Shown here: positions 26,460-35,250 of the stretch, piece by piece
Layout of the letters: every line of letters starts with the position of its first letter
Position numbering within the stretch: the first letter of the stretch is position 1
NCBI GenBank assembly: GCA_005877615.1
Contig: VBOD01000013.1
Coordinates: 1 to 36,592 of the forward strand
DNA: 36,592 nucleotides
Direction of reading: 5' to 3'
From: Nitrospirota bacterium
GTDB taxonomy: Bacteria > Nitrospirota > Nitrospiria > Nitrospirales > NS-4
Program-made: the position numbers and the translations under genes
Notes under the pieces: generated by a model
Seen by the model: the letters and a program-made list of their open reading frames with translations, nothing else
What the model was told of the DNA's origin: nothing
Database searches by the model: none

Positions 26460-27638
26460 GTGCCAACTAAAGCAGAATGGAACGGTGAAACCTTGGAAAG
26501 TGTGAAACAAGACATAGCGCCGAGCAGGCGTGTTCCGGCCGCGAAGATCCAGTTCCTCCCGGAAGACCGGACCTGGATCGCAGAAAGGATTCAGGAAGTC
26601 CTGGCCAGCGGCCAGTTAACACTGGGCAAGTACGGAGCGGAGTTTGAGCAGAAATTTGCTCAATTCTGCGGAACCCGTCACGCGATTGCTGTGAACAGTG
26701 GAACCAGTGCCTTGGAGATCATCTTGCGGGCACTGGGGATGGAAGGCAAGGATGTGCTGGTACCGACCAATACGTTCTTCGCGACTGCCGCGGCAGTGGT
26801 CCATGCCGGAGGACGTCCGGTTCTCGTGGACATGGACCCGGAATCCTTTGCCGTACGGCCGGAAGACGTCGAGAAGAAGATCACGCCCAAGACGGCTGGC
26901 TTGATCGTGGTTCACATCGGCGGCATCGTCTCCCGGCGCATTGGGGAACTGCAAGAATTGGTCTGCAAGAAAGGGCTCTGGCTGGTGGAAGATGCCGCCC
27001 ATGCGCATGGCTCCTCCTACGGGGGCGTGAAAGCCGGGACGTTCGGGATCGCCGGGTCCTTCAGTTTCTACCCCACCAAGGTCATGACGTCGGGCGAGGG
27101 GGGCATCATTGTCACCAACGACGATCGCATCAACGAAGAGGCGATGATTTATCGTGACCAGGGCAAGGCCAGCTTCACGCAGAACGCGCACGTCAGGATG
27201 GGGTACAACTGGCGCATGTCCGAGCCCCACGCCATCATCGGACTGAAGCATCTCGAACGATTGCCGGCCATGATAGCGGGCCGACAGAAGATCGCCGCGA
27301 TTTACGACGAGGGCTTGAAGGGGTTCCGGAATCTCAGCCGCGTGGAGGTGCCGGCCGGCGGGGCGTGCAATTACTACAAGTACATCGTGGTTCTCAAGCA
27401 GAAGCAGGATCGGAAGGCCCTCAAGGCTCTGCTGCGGGACCAGTATGGAGTCATGTTGGCCGGCGAGGTGTATGAGGAACCGCTGCACAAGCAGCCGGTG
27501 TTCGAGTCGTACGTGTCCGGTCCGCTTCCGGCGTCGGAAGACTATTGTGCCCGGCACCTGTGTCTTCCGGTCTTTTCGGGAATGGAAGAAGCTGAGGCCT
27601 ACCAGGTCCTGGACGCGTTGAAAGACGTCATCGGCTGA
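26460..27638 (+). CDS. DegT/DnrJ/EryC1/StrS-family PLP aminotransferase
   Basis: NSGTSALEIILRALG; VEDAAHAHGSSYGG; FSFYPTKVMTSGEGG (PLP lysine). Start uncertain (GTG 26460, TTG 26493 or GTG 26502). Confidence 0.88.
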   Translation: MPTKAEWNGETLESVKQDIAPSRRVPAAKIQFLPEDRTWIAERIQEVLASGQLTLGKYGAEFEQKFAQFCGTRHAIAVNSGTSALEIILRALGMEGKDVLVPTNTFFATAAAVVHAGGRPVLVDMDPESFAVRPEDVEKKITPKTAGLIVVHIGGIVSRRIGELQELVCKKGLWLVEDAAHAHGSSYGGVKAGTFGIAGSFSFYPTKVMTSGEGGIIVTNDDRINEEAMIYRDQGKASFTQNAHVRMGYNWRMSEPHAIIGLKHLERLPAMIAGRQKIAAIYDEGLKGFRNLSRVEVPAGGACNYYKYIVVLKQKQDRKALKALLRDQYGVMLAGEVYEEPLHKQPVFESYVSGPLPASEDYCARHLCLPVFSGMEEAEAYQVLDALKDVIG

Positions 27639-27657
27639 CTAACAAGGAGAACCGATC

Positions 27658-28578
27658 ATGGCCAAAGTGGTGGTGACTGGAGGAAGTGGTTTCATTGGAT
27701 CACACGTCGTGGATGCATTGGTCGATGCGGGGCATGAGGTCACCGTCATCGATCACCGTGTGCGTCCGCACCGTCCGGATGTCGGGTTTGAGGACGTGGA
27801 TCTCATGGACCTCTCGTCGGTGCTGGCAGCCACCAGGGAGGCCGAGCATATCTTCCACTTGGCGGCGGTCTCCAACGTCAACTACGCACACAAGTACCCG
27901 GTCTACACCACGGCGTTGAATGTGGTGGGGACGGCGAACGTGCTGGAGGCGGCGCGGGTCAACGGCGCTCGCCGGCTGTACCTCGCCTCGACTGTCTGGG
28001 TGTACAACGGGTGCCCGCAGAACGGAGGCGCCTTGCAGGAGTCGGAGCCCTTCTTTTTGGACGGCGCCGGCCACATCTATACCTCCACCAAGATGGCCAG
28101 CGAGATGGTCTGCCACAATTACAGCCAGCTCTACAAAGTGCCCTTTACCATCCTCCGGTACGGTATCCCCTACGGCCCCCGCATGCGGGAGGAACTCCTG
28201 ATCCCTATCTTCATCAAGAAGGCGCTCAAAGGGGAGCCCCTTACCGTGTCTGGCAAGGGGGAGCAATACCGGAATTTCGTGTACGTGCGGGACATGGCTG
28301 AGGCCCACGTCTTGGCTATGAAAGAGTCCGCCGCCAATCAGACATACAACCTCGAAGGTCCGCGAAAGGTCACGGTCTTGGAAGTGGCAGAAGGGATCCG
28401 CAAGGCGATCGGGGACCATGTGAAGATCGAGTTCGTGCCGGCGCGCCCCGGCGACTTTGGGGGCAAGGAAGTCTCGGCGGCAAAGGCCAAGCGGGAACTC
28501 GGCTGGTATCCGACCGTCTCGTTCGAAGACGGGCTGAAACAGACTGTAGATTGGTTCCGCCAAAAATGGAGTAACTAG
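27658..28578 (+). CDS. NAD-dependent epimerase/dehydratase (second)
   Basis: VVTGGSGFIGSHVVD; LASTVWVYNG; YTSTKMASE (YxxxK). Confidence 0.85.
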   Translation: MAKVVVTGGSGFIGSHVVDALVDAGHEVTVIDHRVRPHRPDVGFEDVDLMDLSSVLAATREAEHIFHLAAVSNVNYAHKYPVYTTALNVVGTANVLEAARVNGARRLYLASTVWVYNGCPQNGGALQESEPFFLDGAGHIYTSTKMASEMVCHNYSQLYKVPFTILRYGIPYGPRMREELLIPIFIKKALKGEPLTVSGKGEQYRNFVYVRDMAEAHVLAMKESAANQTYNLEGPRKVTVLEVAEGIRKAIGDHVKIEFVPARPGDFGGKEVSAAKAKRELGWYPTVSFEDGLKQTVDWFRQKWSN

Positions 28579-28584
28579 CATCTC

Positions 28585-28605
28585 CAGGTGACATGATCTC
28601 ACCTG
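28585..28605 (+). promoter_or_regulatory. Hairpin sequestering SD and start codon (CAGGTGA-CATGATC-TCACCTG)
   Basis: Perfect 7-bp arms; SD-like AGGTGA in 5' arm, ATG (28593) in the loop. Confidence 0.5.
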
Positions 28606-30731
28606 TCGACAAATCCTCGTCTCTCTCGCGCCTGCTCGCCTTTTGGTGGGTGCTGTTCGTGATCGTCCAGCAGACAGAACGACTATTTTTGTTCCCTGAG
28701 ACCGCCGCATTGGAGTGGCCAACCATCGGTCTTCTTACGAGAACACTGGGGACTGGTCTCGTGGGAGACATGATCAGCGCGACAGGCGCCGTTGCCGTCG
28801 CTGGCGTTCTCGGCCTTCTGCTCGCCATCCCCGCCTCCCGATTGAGTAAAACGGCCAAGAGTAATGACGGGTACAGGACGGGATTGAACGTAGCGCTGGC
28901 GGTGGTTGGAGGCCTGTTGTTGGTGATCCTGATTGTGGACGTCGGATATTACGGCTTCAGCCAACAGCACGTGAACTTCGTGTTCTTTGAATATCTGGAT
29001 GATCTGCTTCACACGTCCGGCAATGAGACAGGAGCATCACAAGCGGCGGAACAAACTGTCGCCGAGTTGGAAGAGGGAACTAAATGGGGCGTTCGGATTG
29101 GAAGCTTTCTACTACTTGAAGGTTTGGCAATAGCAGGCTGGTGGCTTGCCTTCAAACACACGTTCGCGCCGTTGCTGGCTCGATGGGAGATGCAGTGGCC
29201 TGCTCTGACATCGGCGATGTTGGTGGCAATCACTCTGAGTGGTGTGGCCGGGCTCGGCCCGTTTCAGTTGTCTTCGTCTCCTCGCATGGCCCACGACAGC
29301 GAGGCCTTCTTTAACCTGGCGCAGAATCCACTTCTCTTCGCGCAAGAGCCGTTTCGTGATGCCTTTCTCTCACAGTGGTCATGGACACCACGCCATATGC
29401 CTGGTGCGATGACGGTCGAAGAAGCCGTGCAGGTGGCCCAGGAGACTCTGGGACGAGGGGCAAGCTTCCCCTCTCCTCAGTATCCCTTGGTAAAGGCCAC
29501 TAACGAACGAGTCGGGGTTCGTTTTAAGGAGCCGGTCAATGTGGTGCTGATCTTTGTGGAAGGATTGGACCGTCGCTTTCTCGGTCGAACGATTGATGGC
29601 TCAGCCTCATCGAGTCAGCCGATTCGTCTCACGCCCTTTCTCGATCGCTTGAAGGACGAGAGCCTTTACTTCGAAAACTTTTTCAGCAATGGGGTGGCAA
29701 CGACCAGAGGTCTTCTCTCTACGTTCTGCTCCTACTATCCGCGTCAAGGAACAGCGGCTATCAAGACGCGGTATGACCAGGACTATTTGTGTTTGCCTTT
29801 CCTTCTGCAGAAAGGCGGATTCAGAACGGAGATGGTCATCAGTTTGGATAGTGACATACCCGGAATACGGCCATTCATGGCAAGGAATGGTCTTGAGCGG
29901 TTGTACGGCGAGAGCGACTTCCCGACGAGTGCGGAGCGGCTTGGCGTGGGTCTCACTGATGGCGCTCTTTTTGGCTTCATGCGAACGCGGATCGAGACGC
30001 TGCAGAGCCACGGCGAACGGTTTTTCCTCACCGCGCTGACTTCTAGTATGCACCATCCGTTCACCATTCCATTGCGGCATCCGGAGGTGCAGGCTCTCCA
30101 ACAACACAGAGACCGCTACGTCGCGGCGCTTCGCTACTTCGACCTCGAGTTTGAACGCTTCTTCACAGGCCTGCAGCGAGACGGTCTGCTCCGCAACACC
30201 ATCGTCTTCGTACTGGGTGATCACGGTCGCCATGAGCCGGTTGGGGCGACGGACATGGAACGGCAAGCCGGGCGTTTTCTCGCGCCGTTGTTCATCTGGT
30301 TGGACCCGTCGCTTCGCACGCCGGACACCTATCGCCCTCGCCATATTGAGAGGATCGCCAGTCAGGTCGACCTTGCACCGACGATCCTTGCCATGAACGG
30401 GCTAATGCCGCATGTCTCGTCGTTCGTGGGCCGGGATCTCACCTGTCTTTTCGTGCGAGACTGTCTCCACGATAATTTTGCTTACCTCAGCAGCGTCTAC
30501 GACGATCTAATCGGGCTGGCTGATCAGGATGGTCTCTGGCTCTACTCCTTTCGAAGAGGGTTGTTTCAGCAGATCGACTTGAAACTGAAGGGTTCGGCGC
30601 GACTACTCACGCTTACGGCGACGGACGTCGCTCCACGCTACCGGCGCTTGCTGGCGCTCTATCTCACCACCAACGTGCTGCTCGAGAGAAAGCAGATTTG
30701 GTCATGGAAAGAGTTGGAAGGGGAACTGTAG
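28593..30731 (+). CDS. LTA synthase-like (alkaline phosphatase/sulfatase fold) membrane phosphotransferase
   Basis: N-terminal TM region; NVVLIFVEGLDRRFLG, FSNGVATTRGLLSTFCSYYPR, FFLTALTSSMHHPF, VFVLGDHGRHE metal-binding motifs. Confidence 0.83.
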   Translation: MISPVDKSSSLSRLLAFWWVLFVIVQQTERLFLFPETAALEWPTIGLLTRTLGTGLVGDMISATGAVAVAGVLGLLLAIPASRLSKTAKSNDGYRTGLNVALAVVGGLLLVILIVDVGYYGFSQQHVNFVFFEYLDDLLHTSGNETGASQAAEQTVAELEEGTKWGVRIGSFLLLEGLAIAGWWLAFKHTFAPLLARWEMQWPALTSAMLVAITLSGVAGLGPFQLSSSPRMAHDSEAFFNLAQNPLLFAQEPFRDAFLSQWSWTPRHMPGAMTVEEAVQVAQETLGRGASFPSPQYPLVKATNERVGVRFKEPVNVVLIFVEGLDRRFLGRTIDGSASSSQPIRLTPFLDRLKDESLYFENFFSNGVATTRGLLSTFCSYYPRQGTAAIKTRYDQDYLCLPFLLQKGGFRTEMVISLDSDIPGIRPFMARNGLERLYGESDFPTSAERLGVGLTDGALFGFMRTRIETLQSHGERFFLTALTSSMHHPFTIPLRHPEVQALQQHRDRYVAALRYFDLEFERFFTGLQRDGLLRNTIVFVLGDHGRHEPVGATDMERQAGRFLAPLFIWLDPSLRTPDTYRPRHIERIASQVDLAPTILAMNGLMPHVSSFVGRDLTCLFVRDCLHDNFAYLSSVYDDLIGLADQDGLWLYSFRRGLFQQIDLKLKGSARLLTLTATDVAPRYRRLLALYLTTNVLLERKQIWSWKELEGEL

Positions 30732-30819
30732 CCCGCCGCTCTCATTTTTCTTGACCGGCCTGCGTAAAAGGAAGTAAATAGGAGCCGCGCGCCAGGAACC
30801 ACATGTCGTAAGGAAACCG

Positions 30820-31908
30820 TTGGCGATGGATCACAACAATCGGGGTACGTTGCGTTTGGTGCTTGAAGAAGGCGGGCCGGGTGTCTGCACGTTCGCCATT
30901 AACAACGCCTGCAACGCACGGTGCGGGTTCTGCAATTTCGCCCTGGACAAGCTGCCGCGTGAGGACTGGGTCTACGTCTCACGCCAAGGCGCGTTGGATG
31001 CGCTGGATATCTTGCATGCCCAGGGGATCCGGTACTTGGTGATCACGGGGGGCGAGCCCACGATGCATCCCGACCTCGGCCGCATCGTCAAGCGTGGGTC
31101 GGAGCTGGACATGAAAGTGATGCTCGTCACAAACGGAGGCCTCCTGCGGCCAGAGCGGATCCGGGACCTGGTCGCCGCCGGCATCTCCAGTTTCATCATC
31201 TCCATTGATGCGGCCACGGTAGAAAGCCACGAACGCAATCGTGGATTGCCTGGCGTATGCGAAAAAATTCGTGAGGCCAACCGCCAATTGAAGGAGCTGA
31301 ATATCCACACCACCGCTTCCGTGACGATGAGCCGGCTGGTGGATTACGAAGCCCTCCCGGATTTTCTGGAGTCACTGGGCTTCATCTCCGTGACGTTTTC
31401 ATACCCCCTTCGCCAACTGGGCTCGAGTTTTCTCGGATACTCGGACTCGCAACTGGTGGACTTCACCAATGAAGAGCTCGACGCGGCCTTTGAGCGGATT
31501 AAGCGCCTCAAGAAGCGGTTTCTGGTTTTGAATCCGACCCCCTCGCTCGAGGAGATGCAGCGTTTTGTGAAACATCAGCCCCAACGATTCCCTTGTCTGG
31601 GTGGATTTCAGTACTTCCATCTTGATTGGCATCTGATGCTGTGGCGGTGCCATTATTGGGAGAAGCCGATGTGCTCAATCTACGAGTTCGATGGCTCGCA
31701 GCGAATCCGTGATGGGTGCACGCGGTGCATGATCGACTGCTATCGCGACTCAAGCGTCATGCAGTACATCGGCGTGTCCGTCCATGACGCCTACCAGGCC
31801 CTCCGCGCCGGCAAGCTGGGTCAGGCTGCCAAGGCCATGACACGCCCGGCGAACCTGGGTTCGTTGCGCGCGATCCTCGAAGAACTTCCTTGGCTCCTGC
31901 GGTTCTGA
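30820..31908 (+). CDS. Radical SAM protein (unassigned subfamily)
   Basis: CNARCGFC (CxxxCxxC), GGEPTMHPDL, C-terminal Cys cluster CTRCMIDCYRD and CLGGFQYFHLDWHLMLWRCHYW. Confidence 0.85.
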   Translation: MAMDHNNRGTLRLVLEEGGPGVCTFAINNACNARCGFCNFALDKLPREDWVYVSRQGALDALDILHAQGIRYLVITGGEPTMHPDLGRIVKRGSELDMKVMLVTNGGLLRPERIRDLVAAGISSFIISIDAATVESHERNRGLPGVCEKIREANRQLKELNIHTTASVTMSRLVDYEALPDFLESLGFISVTFSYPLRQLGSSFLGYSDSQLVDFTNEELDAAFERIKRLKKRFLVLNPTPSLEEMQRFVKHQPQRFPCLGGFQYFHLDWHLMLWRCHYWEKPMCSIYEFDGSQRIRDGCTRCMIDCYRDSSVMQYIGVSVHDAYQALRAGKLGQAAKAMTRPANLGSLRAILEELPWLLRF

Positions 31909-31914
31909 TAGCGA

Positions 31915-32682
31915 ATGACTCTCCGTAGCGGACTCCGCAAGCTGAGTTGCCTGTTCTCCGCATTTTGGCTTTGTCTGTTCGCTGGGCCGCTGGCCACCCC
32001 CGACGCCATCGCTTCAGACGAGTCGGCGTCTCCTCATCATCATGAGCGCTCAGCGGTCACCCAGCACGAACCTGTGCATGAGAGGCTCCCCCCGTCCGGG
32101 TTGTCGCCGGAAGAGGATTTGGAATACTCGCGGTTCATGCACCATTCGTCGGGTGTGACGGTATTGGTCATTGCGACACTGTTGCTGGTCGATCGGTTGA
32201 CCGCTCACCGGCATCGGCTGCTCAGGGTCGGCAGCGGCTTGACTTGGCTCTTGTTTGGGATATTCCTTTTCGTCTTCAGCGATTTAGAAGCCTGGCCGAT
32301 CGGTCCGGCTGGGTTTATCGAGAGTTTTTCTCTTTCCACGACCCACGAGTGGATCCAGCATCATCTCCTTTCCATGATTCCCATGGTGCTCGGAATCTAC
32401 ACGATGCTGTATCATTGGATACAACCTAGGCCTCTGTGGAATTACCTCGCGGCCAGTATCGCGATGCTAGGAGGAGCTGCCCTCTTGATCCACCAGCATC
32501 TGGATCATCCCGGCATTGATGTCGTGAACATCCAGCATCGCTTCTTTGCCCTCACATCCTTCTTCATCGCTGCGAGCCTGGTAGTGGAGGGAAACGCACG
32601 GTTCGCATGGAAGGGGAAACCCTACCTGCTTCCCGCCGGGCTTCTGCTCCTGGGCATCCAATTAGCCCTCTACGTCGAGTAA
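31915..32682 (+). CDS. His-rich integral membrane protein of unknown function
   Basis: Signal peptide-like N-terminus then several TM segments with clustered His (SPHHHERS, THEWIQHHLLSM, HQHLDHPGIDVVNIQHRFF). Confidence 0.6.
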   Translation: MTLRSGLRKLSCLFSAFWLCLFAGPLATPDAIASDESASPHHHERSAVTQHEPVHERLPPSGLSPEEDLEYSRFMHHSSGVTVLVIATLLLVDRLTAHRHRLLRVGSGLTWLLFGIFLFVFSDLEAWPIGPAGFIESFSLSTTHEWIQHHLLSMIPMVLGIYTMLYHWIQPRPLWNYLAASIAMLGGAALLIHQHLDHPGIDVVNIQHRFFALTSFFIAASLVVEGNARFAWKGKPYLLPAGLLLLGIQLALYVE

Positions 32683-32719
32683 CGTCTGAACAGAGGTCTG
32701 CTCAGAACGGTGTCTTGCT

Positions 32720-34078
32720 TTGTATGAAACGGCGGTCGGCGGCGGCATCCTGTTCCGCTGGCTTGGTGTCCTCTGGTGCCTTCTCTTCGTTGGGCTTGCT
32801 CATCCTGCGCCTGCTGCGGAAATGGATGCGCTAACCGTTCCTCCGGAACAATCCGGAAGTGCTCCTCGCAAAGAAACGGTGCCGGGGGAGACGACCGAAA
32901 AGGCCTCGGAGGACGTGTACCCCAAGCAGGAGCACGTGTTGAAGTCCCTGCCCGCAAAAGGCGGCTACACGGTGATCCCGCTGCCCGCTTTCTCTTACAC
33001 CCGTAACGAGAACTACTGGATTGGCGCGCTGGCGCCGATTCTGAGAGCGAACGACAAGGAGGAAATCGAGGACATCTTCGCGCCGCAGTACCTGCATAAT
33101 AAGTTCATCGGCGAGAGCTTTTCCCTCAACTACTACGGATACCGCAACGAAACCGTTCAATACCGCGTGATCGCCTCCTATGCCACGAAAGTCGAGCGGG
33201 AGTTCGAGGCAAGCTTTAAAGATACGGGGGCCGGCGGAGGACGCTATATCCTAGCGGCCGAAGCCAACTGGTTCAAGAACGCCTTCGCCCGGTTTTTCGG
33301 CATTGGGAACAACACACCTGAAGCGGACGAATCGACCTACACCTCCCGCGAAGCGAACATCAGGCTCAGCGCGGGCCTCAACCTGGCCCAGCACTTCTCT
33401 GTGCTGTGGACAGAGCGCTACCGCGATGTCCGGGTCGAAGATGGAGTCATCCCGTCGCTGCCCCAGACGAAGGACAAGTTCTCCACCATTACGGGCATCG
33501 AAGGCGCGCAGATCTTCGGGCATCGTCTGACGCTTCTGTACGATACCCGGGATAATTTGCTCGCTCCCGTCAGGGGAACGTATGTCTCTCTCTACGGAGA
33601 GTTGGCCCAGAACCTCCATGTGGAGGGGCCCGACCGGTGGTTTCGGATTTCGCTGGATGCCCGTCAAATGGTTCCGCATGCCTCTGGACGCATGGTGTTC
33701 GTGGCGCGCCTTATGCTCGCTATGGTCTTCAGTCGGGGCGTTCCCTTCTATGAACGGCCGATGCTAGGCGGCGAGAATACGTTGCGTGGGTTCGGACGCA
33801 ACCGGTTTATTGATGATAACTTGTTTCTGATCAATCTTGAGGAGCGTATTCGTGTCTTTGAGAAACGAGTGTTTGACAATCCCCTCGAGTTCGAGGTGGC
33901 GCCGTTTCTGGATGTAGGACGGGTGGACGATGACCTCTTTACTCGCCTCAAGGACACGCAGTTCAATCCGGGGGTGGGCCTCCGCGTCCTCTCACGTCCC
34001 AACGTTGTGGGACGCATTGACGCGGCGTACGGGAAGGACGGCGGTAATGTCTTCGTCGGACTGGATTATCCGTTCTAG
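32720..34078 (+). CDS. Omp85/BamA-type (surface antigen D15-like) outer-membrane beta-barrel, no POTRA evident
   Basis: Alternating beta-barrel pattern, LTLLYDTRDNLLAPVRGTYVSL, ERPMLGGENTLRGFGRNRFID, terminal VFVGLDYPF. Start uncertain (TTG 32720; no strong ATG in this frame). Confidence 0.8.
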   Translation: MYETAVGGGILFRWLGVLWCLLFVGLAHPAPAAEMDALTVPPEQSGSAPRKETVPGETTEKASEDVYPKQEHVLKSLPAKGGYTVIPLPAFSYTRNENYWIGALAPILRANDKEEIEDIFAPQYLHNKFIGESFSLNYYGYRNETVQYRVIASYATKVEREFEASFKDTGAGGGRYILAAEANWFKNAFARFFGIGNNTPEADESTYTSREANIRLSAGLNLAQHFSVLWTERYRDVRVEDGVIPSLPQTKDKFSTITGIEGAQIFGHRLTLLYDTRDNLLAPVRGTYVSLYGELAQNLHVEGPDRWFRISLDARQMVPHASGRMVFVARLMLAMVFSRGVPFYERPMLGGENTLRGFGRNRFIDDNLFLINLEERIRVFEKRVFDNPLEFEVAPFLDVGRVDDDLFTRLKDTQFNPGVGLRVLSRPNVVGRIDAAYGKDGGNVFVGLDYPF

Positions 34079-34084
34079 CAGAGG

Positions 34085-35188
34085 GTGGCGAACGTGAACG
34101 CACGCCGCTTCCTGCCATTGCTCCTGGCTTTGCTCCAGATCGCTCCTGCGGCGGCTGCCTGGGCGGCCTGCACGGTGGAGCGGGCGGTGTCCGGCGAGCC
34201 CGCCCTCTTCGTGCGCCACTTCAGTCAGGATTGCACCAAGGCGGAGCGGGCCGCGCAGGCGGTGCCGGCGCGCGAAATTCTTGAGGCTCTGAAGGCCGGC
34301 AAGGGCGTGTCCATCCGGAACGGGGTGGTCTCCGGCGATCTGCTGCTGACCGGCCTGCCGACGGCGCCGCTGGTCTCGGTCCCCCTGCCGCCATCGGTGC
34401 TCGCGACCATGGCGGGATCCTCCGTCGCCGAGGCCCGCGTGATCCGCGGGCCGTTCGTGATTAGCAACTCGATCTTCGACGGCCTCCTGGACACCCAGCT
34501 CAAGCCCGACATGGTCGAGCATCGGATGCTGGGCGACATGGTGGTGATCCAGGGCCCCGTCACGTTCCACGGCACCACCTTCACGAAGACCGTGGACCTC
34601 TCCCGGACGATCTTCCTCGGACCCGTCGACAGCTCCGAAGCGGTGTTCCTGGACGATGCGTTCTTCCTCACCTGCATTTTCGACAAGGCGACGAGCTTCG
34701 AGAAGACGGCGTTCGCCGGGCACACTCGCTACTATCAGGCGGTCTTTCACGAGCCGGTCACGTTCCTCCGCGCTGGGTTCAGCGGGCTGACGAATTTCCT
34801 CTCAGTCACGTTCAAGAAGGAGTCAAGTTTCTCGCGCGCCTATTTCAAGATGGGTACCGGGTTTTCGGGCAGCAGGTTCGAAGGGATCTCGGACTTCTCG
34901 GAGGCCGTGTTCGAGAAGAACGTCTTCTTCATGCACGCCGTCTTCCTCGCGGACACCTATTTCCGGCGCGCCACATTCCGCGCCGAGGTCAGCTTCTCCG
35001 ACGCCGATTTCAAAGCCAAGGACGACTTTGCCAAGGTCTTCTACCAGCAGGAGCCCAACTTCACCCGCGCCAAGTTCGCGACCCCGCGCTCTTCATCCGG
35101 GTTCGAGAACCCCGTGTTTCTCGCCATCGTGGGGGTAGCCCTCCTGATTTTCCTTATCGCCTTTTTCGTGATCCTGAAAAAAGGGTAG
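34085..35188 (+). CDS. Exported pentapeptide-repeat-like protein with C-terminal TM anchor
   Basis: Signal peptide; repeated xFxxAxF units (YYQAVFHEPVTFLRAGFSGLTNFLSVTFKKESSFSRAYFKMGTGFSGSRFEGISDFSEAVF...); C-terminal VFLAIVGVALLIFLIAFFVILKKG. Confidence 0.78.
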   Translation: MANVNARRFLPLLLALLQIAPAAAAWAACTVERAVSGEPALFVRHFSQDCTKAERAAQAVPAREILEALKAGKGVSIRNGVVSGDLLLTGLPTAPLVSVPLPPSVLATMAGSSVAEARVIRGPFVISNSIFDGLLDTQLKPDMVEHRMLGDMVVIQGPVTFHGTTFTKTVDLSRTIFLGPVDSSEAVFLDDAFFLTCIFDKATSFEKTAFAGHTRYYQAVFHEPVTFLRAGFSGLTNFLSVTFKKESSFSRAYFKMGTGFSGSRFEGISDFSEAVFEKNVFFMHAVFLADTYFRRATFRAEVSFSDADFKAKDDFAKVFYQQEPNFTRAKFATPRSSSGFENPVFLAIVGVALLIFLIAFFVILKKG

Positions 35189-35213
35189 CGCCTACCACAT
35201 CTTGAAGGAAGAC

Positions 35214-35250
35214 TTGCCTTCTGCCCTAAATCTGGTATATTCAGAGGTCT
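35214..35250 (+). promoter_or_regulatory. Predicted promoter upstream of scpA (TTGCCT-N16-TATATT, extended -10 TGG)
   Basis: TTGCCT 35214-35219, TATATT 35236-35241; ATG at 35251. Confidence 0.45.
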
